13,616 nucleotides of DNA from Candidatus Treponema faecavium (GCA_019113455.1 DXHG01000088.1:1-13616), one strand, 5' to 3'. Counted from the stretch's first letter, positions 6,446 through 12,413 are shown. Translations and numbers: made by a program. The notes: generated from the letters alone by a model not told the origin.

Positions 6446-7153
6446 GTGGATATTTCACGCGAAACCGGCAGCCGCATCCGCTATTACCGCAAAAAGCACC
6501 AGCTCTCACTCGAGCAGCTTGCAGCGCTTATCTGCAAAAGCAAGTCATGCCTCTCAAAGTACGAAACCGGCCAGATAGACATAGATCTGCCCACGCTCTA
6601 CCGCATTGCCGCCGTGCTTGAAGTGCAGGTAACGCAGCTGCTCAGCCTGCCGCCGCCCGACCGCGCCGGCCGCGCGCCAAGCGGAACCGTCCCTGCTTTT
6701 TTCGCCAAACTCGACCGCGTTTACAGCTACTACTATGACGGACGGCGCAACAGCATCGTGCGGGTTGTAACCGAGATTCTTGAAGAACGCGCGCCTGCAG
6801 TGTTCCATGTGCACATGTACATGAATGTGGACGATTACGACCGCTGCTACCTGTGCGAAAACGTGTATGACGGCACACTGACGCATTTTGACAGCTTGAG
6901 CCTTCTTTTGCTGCAAAACCAGCACATGGAAATGGATCACTATCAGGTGGGCATACCGCAGCCATTTATGAACACGCCGCTCAAATGGGGCCTTGCGTTC
7001 GGCATATCAAGCCGCCCGCTCATGCCTACCTCTACTAAAATGCTGTTTGCAAAGACGCCGCAGAAAGAAACAGCTGAATTTGTCAAAAACCTTAAGCTTT
7101 CTAAAGAAGATATCCGCCTTATGAAGCTGTACAATATGCTTACAATTTTATAA
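6446..7153 (+). CDS. XRE-family helix-turn-helix transcriptional regulator
   Basis: A 235-residue protein starting at GTG, supported by AAAGGA at 6432-6437. Residues about 8-63 form an HTH_3/XRE domain (IRYYRKKHQLSLEQLAALI, then KSKSCLSKYETGQIDIDLPTL). The C-terminal 160 residues are a separate domain I do not recognise. It includes YSYYYDGRRNSIV, HVHMYM (His121, His123), a CYLC pair at Cys134/Cys137, and a C-terminal SKEDIRLMKLYNMLTIL. This half is probably the effector-binding part; the Cys pair could sense redox, metal or sulfide, but that is speculation. The gene diverges from the cysteine-catabolic operon over a 282-bp promoter region with repeated sites and ends in its own terminator, so a dedicated regulator of that operon is the natural inference. 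Confidence 0.85.
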   Translation: MDISRETGSRIRYYRKKHQLSLEQLAALICKSKSCLSKYETGQIDIDLPTLYRIAAVLEVQVTQLLSLPPPDRAGRAPSGTVPAFFAKLDRVYSYYYDGRRNSIVRVVTEILEERAPAVFHVHMYMNVDDYDRCYLCENVYDGTLTHFDSLSLLLLQNQHMEMDHYQVGIPQPFMNTPLKWGLAFGISSRPLMPTSTKMLFAKTPQKETAEFVKNLKLSKEDIRLMKLYNMLTIL

Positions 7154-7197
7154 AACACCGCTGCAGGCACGGCAGGGCGCCCGCGGCGGTGTTTTTT
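7152..7197 (+). terminator. Rho-independent terminator after the XRE gene
   Basis: AAAACACCGC (7152-7161) pairs with GCGGTGTTTT (7186-7195), with a GC-rich inner part and a run of six T at 7192-7197. It overlaps the stop codon of the regulator and isolates its transcript from the repeat region downstream. Confidence 0.85.
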
Positions 7198-7242
7198 GCG
7201 CCTGCACACATGGCTTGTTTCTTTTTTTATTCTCTGTAATTC

Positions 7243-7304
7243 GTTTTTGGGGAGGGAAAGACACAGCTGCTTCAGAGGCGTTGTTCTCCTCCCTCCCCAA
7301 AAAC
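7243..7304. repeat. 15-bp perfect inverted repeat, 32 bp apart
   Basis: GTTTTTGGGGAGGGA (7243-7257) and TCCCTCCCCAAAAAC (7290-7304) are exact reverse complements. No T tract follows the right arm on either strand in the way a terminator needs. There is no open frame with a ribosome site here. It could be the ends of a very small non-coding insertion or a DNA/RNA structural element. It borders the larger repeat element that begins at 7309. Confidence 0.75.
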
Positions 7305-7308
7305 CTCT

Positions 7309-7640
7309 CCAGCACTGAAGCGTGCCGCAGTACGGCAAGCCGTAAGCACACAGCCGCAAATGTGAGGCTGTATAACAAAGTAAAAATTTGCCGATGGCAA
7401 ACAAAAAATTTGCCGTTTATCCGGTAAGAAATTTGCCGATGGCCAGCGAGACACTTGCCGATGGCAAACGTTTCATTTGCCGTCGGCAAACTGAAAATTT
7501 GCAGTCGGCAAGTGCGCCGCTGGCCATCGGCAAAATTCATGTCTGATACATGGCAAATATAAATTTTGCCATCGGCAAATGTAAATTTTTTAAATGGGAA
7601 ATCTGTCAGCCGCCTGTTCCGCATCACGCTTCAGTGCTGG
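7309..7640. repeat. Non-coding element bounded by 16-bp inverted repeats
   Basis: CCAGCACTGAAGCGTG (7309-7324) and its exact reverse complement CACGCTTCAGTGCTGG (7625-7640) bound a 332-bp gene-free segment. The match extends a few bases on both sides if a one-base gap is allowed (CTCT outside, GCG/CGC inside). The segment contains the 22-bp palindrome array plus two small hairpins on the left: TACGGC-AA-GCCGTA at 7331-7344, and ACAGCC (7350-7355)/GGCTGT (7366-7371). The layout resembles a miniature inverted-repeat element, but I see no clear target-site duplication and no transposase nearby. Mobility is therefore a hypothesis. Confidence 0.6.
7387..7579. repeat. Array of nine palindromic 15-mers at 22-23 bp pitch, forming a 193-bp imperfect palindrome
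   Basis: Units start at 7387, 7409, 7432, 7454, 7476, 7498, 7520, 7543 and 7565. The core is TTTGCCGATGGCAAA; units 1, 4, 5 and 9 are near-perfect dyads and 2 and 8 the most degenerate. Spacers are 7,8,7,7,7,7,8,7 nt. Unit 1 is the exact reverse complement of unit 9, and unit 3 of unit 7; unit 5, TTTGCCGTCGGCAAA, is the centre. The two arms therefore pair without gaps about base 7483. The period is not a multiple of three and no frame has a ribosome site, so it is not coding. The pitch is about two helical turns, so all sites face one side of the DNA. Function is unknown: protein-binding array, cruciform, or structured RNA. Confidence 0.85.
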
Positions 7641-7691
7641 AAGAGCAGGTGGCCTGGGGAAGGACAGGACCCTGCAAAGAAAAACACAGCC

Positions 7692-7720
7692 TTGAGGAAC
7701 CCGCGTCAAACGCATACAAT
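7692..7720 (+). promoter_or_regulatory. Promoter of nnr, placed for a leaderless transcript
   Basis: TTGAGG (7692-7697), 17 bp, TACAAT (7715-7720). Only 7 bp separate the -10 from the ATG at 7728, so transcription should begin at or within a base of the start codon. This agrees with the absence of any Shine-Dalgarno there. Confidence 0.6.
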
Positions 7721-7727
7721 ACATCGC

Positions 7728-9176
7728 ATGTACGGCGCATACGAACAGACACGCACGCTCGATGCCTGCGCAATAGAGCAGCTCGGGCTATCGGAAGACA
7801 TTCTCATGGAAAACGCCGCGCAGGCGCTTGAACAGGCGGCGGATGAGTATCTCGGCGGGGTTTCAGACGCGCACGCCGCATATGACGTGCTTATCGCTGT
7901 CGGCGGCGGCGATAACGGAGCGGACGGCTGGACGCTCGCGCGCCGCATCCACAAAAAATACCGCGCCGCCGTCTATGCCGCAAAAGACCCCGCATCCAAA
8001 GCCTGCAAACGCCAGGCGGAACGGGCGCTCGCCTGCGGTGTTGTACAAACGAAACGGCTTGATTCCTGCGCGGTGCTTGTCGAGTGCATTGCCGGCAGCG
8101 GATACGTGCGGCGAGAGCCTGACGAACAGCTGAATGCGCTTATCGCACAGCTGAACGCCATGAACGCGTACCGCATCGCCTGCGATATTCCGGCAGGCCT
8201 CTGCCGAGACGGTCAGACAGCAGACACGGTGTTCAAAGCGGATATAACCGTTACAATGGGCGCGCCCAAAACGGCGCTCTACAGCGATGCGGCAAAAGAT
8301 TATACCGGCCGCATCGTTACGGCGACGCTCGGCGTGTCTCAGGCAGTATTTACAGGCCCGTTCAAGCCAGACCTTATGATTCTTGAACCGCACGACATGC
8401 GGCTGCCGCTGCGCACCATACAGAACACGCATAAAAACAGCTACGGGCACTGCGCCGTATTTGCCGGCGCAAAGGAAGGCGCCGCGCTTATCGCAGCGCA
8501 GGCGGCGCTCACGTTCGGCGCGGGGCTTGTGTCCCTCGTTGAAACGGGCAAACCGCTTGCCTGCGTTCCCTGCGAACTCATGCATGGAAACACGCTTCCG
8601 CGAAAAACGACGGCGATTCTTGCAGGGCCGGGGCTCGGCGAAGCGGGCTGCGAAGCGGCGGCGGAACAGATACGGCAGAATCCGCATATTCCCGCCGTGT
8701 TCGACGCGGATATGCTTGCCTCAGCGCATATCAGGCCGCTCCTTGCACAGCGCGCGGCGCCCGCTGTGCTTACGCCGCACCTTGGCGAATTTGCCGCGCT
8801 GCTTGACGCGTACTGCATACCGCACAGCGATATACCTGCCGAGCGGCTTTCGCTGCTCAGGGAGCTGTGCGCGCGCGTGCCGCCGCACACGGTTATCGTC
8901 TGCAAGGGAGCAAACACCTGCATCGGCTGCAGGGACGCCGTATATGCCGCGGCAGGCGGTTCCAGCGCGCTCGCAAAGGCGGGAAGCGGGGACGTGCTCG
9001 CCGGCATGACTGCAGCGCTGCTCGCGCAGGGGTACGGAGCGCTTGACGCGGCATGCACGGCTGTGCTTGCGCACGCGCAGGCGGCAGCTGATTTTGTGCG
9101 CGGCGCCGCCGATTTCGCTTTAACGCCGCCTGCGCTCATCAAGGCTGTTTCTGCGCTGCGGCAGCCGCAGGCATAA
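7728..9176 (+). CDS. nnr: Bifunctional NAD(P)H-hydrate epimerase / ADP-dependent NAD(P)H-hydrate dehydratase
   Basis: This 482-residue cytosolic enzyme repairs hydrated NADH and NADPH. The N-terminal YjeF_N epimerase half spans about 1-205, with VGGGDNGADGWTLAR (58-72), ECIAGSG (119-125) and CDIPAGL (152-158). The C-terminal carbohydrate-kinase-like dehydratase half spans about 230-470, with HKNSYGHCAVFAGA, AGPGLG (299-304), FDADML (325-330), LTPHLGE (348-354), CKGANT (392-397) and the catalytic AGSGDVLAGM (418-427). The dehydratase motifs are canonical. The epimerase motifs are altered: GGDG has become GADG, and the usual DA-x-x-GTG is ECIAGSG, so epimerase activity may be weak. The frame stays open 54 codons upstream, but that part translates the repeat region and is not conserved. 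The ATG at 7728 has no ribosome site and sits 7 bp after a -10 hexamer. Confidence 0.9.
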   Translation: MYGAYEQTRTLDACAIEQLGLSEDILMENAAQALEQAADEYLGGVSDAHAAYDVLIAVGGGDNGADGWTLARRIHKKYRAAVYAAKDPASKACKRQAERALACGVVQTKRLDSCAVLVECIAGSGYVRREPDEQLNALIAQLNAMNAYRIACDIPAGLCRDGQTADTVFKADITVTMGAPKTALYSDAAKDYTGRIVTATLGVSQAVFTGPFKPDLMILEPHDMRLPLRTIQNTHKNSYGHCAVFAGAKEGAALIAAQAALTFGAGLVSLVETGKPLACVPCELMHGNTLPRKTTAILAGPGLGEAGCEAAAEQIRQNPHIPAVFDADMLASAHIRPLLAQRAAPAVLTPHLGEFAALLDAYCIPHSDIPAERLSLLRELCARVPPHTVIVCKGANTCIGCRDAVYAAAGGSSALAKAGSGDVLAGMTAALLAQGYGALDAACTAVLAHAQAAADFVRGAADFALTPPALIKAVSALRQPQA

Positions 9177-9210
9177 AAAAAGAGGCTCCCCAGAGCCTCT
9201 TTTTTTATGC
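9171..9210. terminator. Bidirectional Rho-independent terminator (perfect 18-bp stem)
   Basis: Bases 9171-9188 and 9193-9210 are exact reverse complements around the loop CCCA; the core is AGAGGCTC/GAGCCTCT, flanked by a run of A on the left and T on the right. It therefore terminates both the plus-strand nnr gene and the minus-strand slyD gene that converge here. It overlaps the nnr stop codon. Confidence 0.95.
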
Positions 9211-9224
9211 GTATGTTCGCTCGT

Positions 9225-9755
9225 TTAATGTCCGCAGCCGCAGCAGCCGCCTCCGCAGCCTTCGCCGCATTCGTGCCCGCCGCAGCCGCAGCCTTCGTCA
9301 TGCAGGCCGCGGTTCAGTTCTTCTTCCGTTGCGTCGCGCACATCCTTGATTTCCACATCAAAAAAGAGTTTTTCTCCGGCAAGCGGATGGTTTGCATCAA
9401 CTACAACGACGCCGTCTTTTACGTCAACAACGGTTACCAGATGGCTGCCTTCAGCGCTTTCTGCCTCAAACTGCATACCGGCTTCAATGTCAACGGAATC
9501 GTCAAACTGGCTGCGCGGCACCTCAACGACCAGTTCCCTGTTATACTCGCCGTAAGCGTCTGCGGGCTCAACGACAACCGACAATTTCTCGCCGGCAGCC
9601 TTGCCCTCAAGCTCGCGTTCAAGCCCCGCAATCAGATCGCCGCGCCCGTGGATATACTCAAGCGCTCCCATATCTTCAGACGAATCGAGTATTTCCCCGT
9701 CGGCATCCTTAAGCACATACTCAATCGATACAACTTTGTTCTTTTCAATCTTCAT
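9225..9755 (-). CDS. slyD: SlyD-like FKBP-type peptidyl-prolyl cis-trans isomerase with Cys-rich tail
   Basis: A 176-residue FKBP of the SlyD type, a cytosolic prolyl isomerase and chaperone. It begins MKIEKNKVVSIEYVLKDADG, followed by YIHGRGDLIAGLERELEGK (the FKBP active-site loop and helix), the insert-in-flap domain at about 68-120 (AYGEYNRELVVEVPRSQF), and the closing strand VDANHPLAGEKLFFDVEIKDV typical of SlyD. The last 27 residues are a Gly/Cys/His tail with seven cysteines and three histidines, analogous to the metal-binding tail of E. coli SlyD, which delivers nickel in hydrogenase assembly. Here it is cysteine- rather than histidine-rich. The ATG at 9755 is chosen because family similarity starts there; the open frame runs 52 codons further with no similarity. 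No ribosome site is present, and a promoter ends 6 bp before the ATG. Confidence 0.92.
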   Translation of the reverse strand: MKIEKNKVVSIEYVLKDADGEILDSSEDMGALEYIHGRGDLIAGLERELEGKAAGEKLSVVVEPADAYGEYNRELVVEVPRSQFDDSVDIEAGMQFEAESAEGSHLVTVVDVKDGVVVVDANHPLAGEKLFFDVEIKDVRDATEEELNRGLHDEGCGCGGHECGEGCGGGCCGCGH

Positions 9756-9761
9756 GGCGTA

Positions 9762-9790
9762 AGCATACAGGAGTTTTGACAGAAAAACAA
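9762..9790 (-). promoter_or_regulatory. Promoter of slyD, placed for a leaderless transcript
   Basis: On the minus strand, TTGTTT (9785-9790), 17 bp, TATGCT (9762-9767). The -10 ends 6 bp before the ATG at 9755, and no Shine-Dalgarno intervenes. It lies in the 89-nt gap after the rhodanese gene, where no clear terminator is visible. Confidence 0.5.
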
Positions 9791-9844
9791 GTATATCCCG
9801 ACTGCTTTCCGCGCATTTCCCGCTTTCGGCGCAGGTACGCGCAG

Positions 9845-10243
9845 CTACCGCTCGATGGGCCCCGTGTATGAATTGATGCCGCCGATTTCTACAACGTCCG
9901 TATATCCCCATGACGCAAGCTTTCCGCTCGCTTCTTTGCTGCGCCGTCCGCTGCGGCAGTACACATACAGCGTCTGTTCTGTATCCGAGAAACGCGAAAG
10001 CATATCTTCCTTTGTCATATCCTCATTCGTACACAGCACCGCTCCGGGGATGCGGCCTGCTGCGTATTCGTCAGGGCGGCGCACGTCAAGCAGCACAAAG
10101 TCCGTATCCGCAGCCATCATGCGGATTCCTTCGGCCATCGGCACCGACGTGTATGCCGCTGCCCCGTTCTTTTTTGCGTCGCACGACGGCAATCCAAAGA
10201 GCGCCATGCACAGGCACAGCGCCGTCATTATTCGCTTTATCAT
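9845..10243 (-). CDS. Rhodanese-domain lipoprotein
   Basis: A 132-residue single-domain rhodanese with an export signal. Residues 1-20 (MIKRIMTALCLCMALFGLPS) are a basic-then-hydrophobic signal peptide ending in a relaxed lipobox LPSC, so Cys21 is the probable lipidation site and the mature domain is periplasmic. The rhodanese core follows: LLDVRRPDEYAAGRIPGAV, then the active-site loop YCRSGRRSKEAS with catalytic Cys96, then VVEIGGINSYTG. Proteins of this type transfer or bind sulfane sulfur. The ATG overlaps the ygiQ stop codon (ATGA), with AAGGAG at 10248-10253 inside ygiQ, so the two genes are translationally coupled. The biological reason for the pairing is unknown. Confidence 0.9.
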   Translation of the reverse strand: MIKRIMTALCLCMALFGLPSCDAKKNGAAAYTSVPMAEGIRMMAADTDFVLLDVRRPDEYAAGRIPGAVLCTNEDMTKEDMLSRFSDTEQTLYVYCRSGRRSKEASGKLASWGYTDVVEIGGINSYTGPIER

Positions 10244-12165
10244 GGTATCTCCTTATCGGCGCGCGGGTGCGCGCGGCGCTTCTGCCGTCGGCGCTCTCCG
10301 CCTGCCGTCAGCACGGGAATCAAATCAGGTCTTCCGGCCGTTATCAGCGCCTCGCGCACCAGGCGCGCGTTTTGCGGATGACTGAACTGCAATAACGCGC
10401 GCTGCAGCCGCCGTTCATGCGCGCCGCGCGCGACATACACCGGCTCAAAACTGCCGTCCGCCCGGCGCGCCCGCGGGTTGAGCCCTGTATAATACATGCA
10501 CGTAGAAAGGCTCCCCGGCGTCGGATAAAAATCCTGCACCTGATCGGGCACAAAGCCCGTCTTTTTTAAGTACAGCGCGTTTTCTATTGCTTCCGCGAGA
10601 CCTGCACCCGGGTGCGCGGCAATATAATACGGTATCAGGTACTGCTTCTTTTTTAAACGCCGGTTTTCTTCCGCGTACGCCTGCGCAAACGCCTCGTACA
10701 CCTCGTGCGTGCTCTTTCGCATAAGGCGCAGCACGGAGCTGTTCACATGCTCGGGCGCCACTTTAAGCTGGCCTGAAACATGATGTTCGCACAGCTCCCG
10801 CAAAAACGTGCGGTCGGGATCAAGCATCACGTAATCAAACCTGATGCCGCTGCGTATAAACACTTTTTTTACGCCGGGAATACCGCGCAGGCGGCGGAGC
10901 AGCGCCACATAATCACGGTGGCTCGCGCGCACATTCGGGCACGGTTCGGTGCCAAGGCAGTCCTGATCAGGGCACGCCCCGAACCGCCGCTGCTTTTCGC
11001 ACGCATCGTGACGGAAGTTCGCCGTGGGGCCGCCCACGTCATGGATATAACCTTTGAACTCGGGGTGCCGCGTCAAAAGCCGCGCCTCGCGCTCAAGAGA
11101 CTCGCAGCTGCGCGCCTGTATGCGCCTGCCTTGATGGAACGTAATCGCGCAGAACGAACATGCGCCAAAACAGCCGCGGCTGCTCACAAGCGAAAACAGC
11201 ACCTCCTGCAGTGCGGGAACGCCTGTCCTGCCGTTTTCGGCGGGTGCGTCATACTGCGGATGCCAGCGGCGCGTAAACGGCAGCTCCATAACGCGGTCAA
11301 AAAGCTCCGTATCGAGCGGCAGCGCGGGCGGCTCCTGCACGACAAAGCGCGCCTCGCTCCGTTCGGCAAGGCGGCGGCCGGAAACCGCATCGCTGCTGCG
11401 TTCCTGTAGCAGGTACGATTCGGCAAACGCGGCGCGAGAGCTGTCATTCGGCGCAGAAACGGACGCAAAGTCCGGAAGCCGCACCGCATCGTTCGGCACG
11501 TCAGATTCCCTGCCGGTTCTCCAGCACGTGCCGCGCACGCCGCGTATATCGCAGGCACGCTCGCCCGCGGCAAGACGGTGCGCCACTTCAAGCAGCGAGC
11601 GTTCCCCCATGCCGTACAGCAGCAGATCAGCCTTGCTGTCAAGCAGAACCGAGCGGCGCACCGTGTTCGACCAGTAATCGTAATGTGCAAAACGGCGCAG
11701 GCTTGCCTCTATGCCGCCGATAACGATATTTACCGGCTGCGCGGCGCCCAGCAGTTTGCCCGCTTCGCGGATCTTGGCGCAGTACACAATAAGCGCGCGG
11801 TCGGGCCGTTTGCCCGCACCGCCGCCGTGACTGTACGCGTCCTGAGAACGCGGTTTGTTGTTCGCCGTGTAATTCGCCACCATTGAATCCATCGCTCCCG
11901 CGCTCACAAGGAACGCCAGACGCGGAAGCCCCAGCACCGCGAAGCTTTCCGCCCGCGTGCAGTCAGGCTGCGCAATAATGCCCACGGTAAAGCCGTTTGC
12001 CTCAAGCCAGCGTCCGAGCAGCGCCGCTGCAAACGAACTGTGATCCACATAGGCGTCTCCCGACACGAACACAAAATCAAGCTGCGTGATATGGCGCTCA
12101 TCCATGTCGGCGCGGGAAACGGGCAGAAACGCGCGGCGGTCACAGCTGCTGTAAGCATCGTTCAT
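10240..12165 (-). CDS. ygiQ: YgiQ-family radical SAM protein (UPF0313)
   Basis: A 641-residue protein of the YgiQ/UPF0313 family, whose biochemical role is unknown. The N-terminal part has FLPVSRADMDER and FVFVSGDAYVDHSSFAAALLGRWLEANGF, the B12-binding-like domain typical of the family, then IAQPDC and NIVIGGIEASLRRFAHYDYW. The radical SAM core begins at about 322 with SSRGCFGACSFCAITFHQGR; Cys332, Cys336 and Cys339 are the CxxxCxxC ligands of the [4Fe-4S] cluster. The C-terminal family signature QVQDFYPTPGSLSTCMYYTG is intact. No signal peptide or membrane segment. The ATG at 12165 gives the expected N-terminus but has no evident ribosome site; -10-like sequences lie 6-11 bp upstream. The gene overlaps the rhodanese lipoprotein gene by 4 nt. 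Confidence 0.93.
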   Translation of the reverse strand: MNDAYSSCDRRAFLPVSRADMDERHITQLDFVFVSGDAYVDHSSFAAALLGRWLEANGFTVGIIAQPDCTRAESFAVLGLPRLAFLVSAGAMDSMVANYTANNKPRSQDAYSHGGGAGKRPDRALIVYCAKIREAGKLLGAAQPVNIVIGGIEASLRRFAHYDYWSNTVRRSVLLDSKADLLLYGMGERSLLEVAHRLAAGERACDIRGVRGTCWRTGRESDVPNDAVRLPDFASVSAPNDSSRAAFAESYLLQERSSDAVSGRRLAERSEARFVVQEPPALPLDTELFDRVMELPFTRRWHPQYDAPAENGRTGVPALQEVLFSLVSSRGCFGACSFCAITFHQGRRIQARSCESLEREARLLTRHPEFKGYIHDVGGPTANFRHDACEKQRRFGACPDQDCLGTEPCPNVRASHRDYVALLRRLRGIPGVKKVFIRSGIRFDYVMLDPDRTFLRELCEHHVSGQLKVAPEHVNSSVLRLMRKSTHEVYEAFAQAYAEENRRLKKKQYLIPYYIAAHPGAGLAEAIENALYLKKTGFVPDQVQDFYPTPGSLSTCMYYTGLNPRARRADGSFEPVYVARGAHERRLQRALLQFSHPQNARLVREALITAGRPDLIPVLTAGGERRRQKRRAHPRADKEIP

Positions 12166-12170
12166 GGCAT

Positions 12171-12230
12171 AACTGTATCATATTGCGGCGCATAAAAAAA
12201 GCCGCAGGAGTACGGCCGTCTGATACAGTT
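12171..12230. promoter_or_regulatory. 10-bp inverted repeat upstream of ygiQ
   Basis: AACTGTATCA (12171-12180) and TGATACAGTT (12221-12230) are exact reverse complements 40 bp apart. Between them lie a smaller hairpin, TGCGGC (12184-12189)/GCCGCA (12201-12206), and the palindrome ACGGCCGT. The left arm contains the -10-like sequence TATGATACAGT just before the ygiQ ATG, so occupation of the dyad would affect ygiQ transcription. The site may be a looping operator or a 5' structure. Confidence 0.5.
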
Positions 12231-12384
12231 AAATTGGAAACGGAATCCTGCTGCGTTAAAAACAGCTTTCATATCAGAAAACAGCCGGACGCAGCCGCCT
12301 CAAATTGCGATATGCCTGCAAGCTGACGTCACAGCACAAAGAGCGGTTATTCTTTGCAATACTTCCGTAAAAGTTGGGGTATGA
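12231..12384. other. Gene-free stretch between the ygiQ dyad and the ROK promoter
   Basis: No gene, RNA gene or strong hairpin was found. There is a loose complementarity, GCTGCG (12250-12255)/CGCAGC (12290-12295), and a TTGCAA...TATGAT pair (12354-12359, 12380-12385) with a 20-bp spacer, too long for a good promoter. Confidence 0.4.
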
Positions 12385-12413
12385 TTGCTTTTTTTTCAAC
12401 GAACGGGTATAAA
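12385..12413 (+). promoter_or_regulatory. Candidate promoter of the ROK regulator gene
   Basis: TTGCTT (12385-12390), 17 bp, TATAAA (12408-12413). The predicted start near 12420 leaves a leader of about 30 nt carrying a GGAG ribosome site at 12438-12441. Confidence 0.55.

Noticed and set aside
7243..7304. Intrinsic terminator reading of the 15-bp inverted repeat
   Set aside because: The 32-nt interior is too long for a terminator loop and neither strand has a T tract after the second arm; the upstream transcript already has a strong terminator.
7387..7579. CRISPR array
   Set aside because: Repeats are 15 bp and spacers only 7-8 bp, spacer lengths are mirrored, and no cas gene is present.
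7148..7627. A 159-codon minus-strand open frame running through the palindrome array, with repeated FAIGK/LPTAN-like peptides
   Set aside because: No ribosome site, it overlaps the regulator terminator, and the 22-bp period shifts frame at each unit. The peptide repeats are a by-product of the DNA repeats.
7566..7727. N-terminal extension of Nnr starting inside the repeat array
   Set aside because: The 54 extra codons translate repeat and intergenic DNA, lack family similarity, and lie upstream of the likely promoter.
7863..8687. 274-codon minus-strand frame, with a similar 286-codon frame at 8441-9301, opposite nnr
   Set aside because: GC-rich antisense shadows; the Nnr motifs on the plus strand explain the conservation expected here.
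9756..9911. N-terminal extension of the SlyD protein
   Set aside because: It runs into the end of the rhodanese gene, has no similarity to FKBPs and no ribosome site; SlyD proteins begin at MKIEKNKVV.
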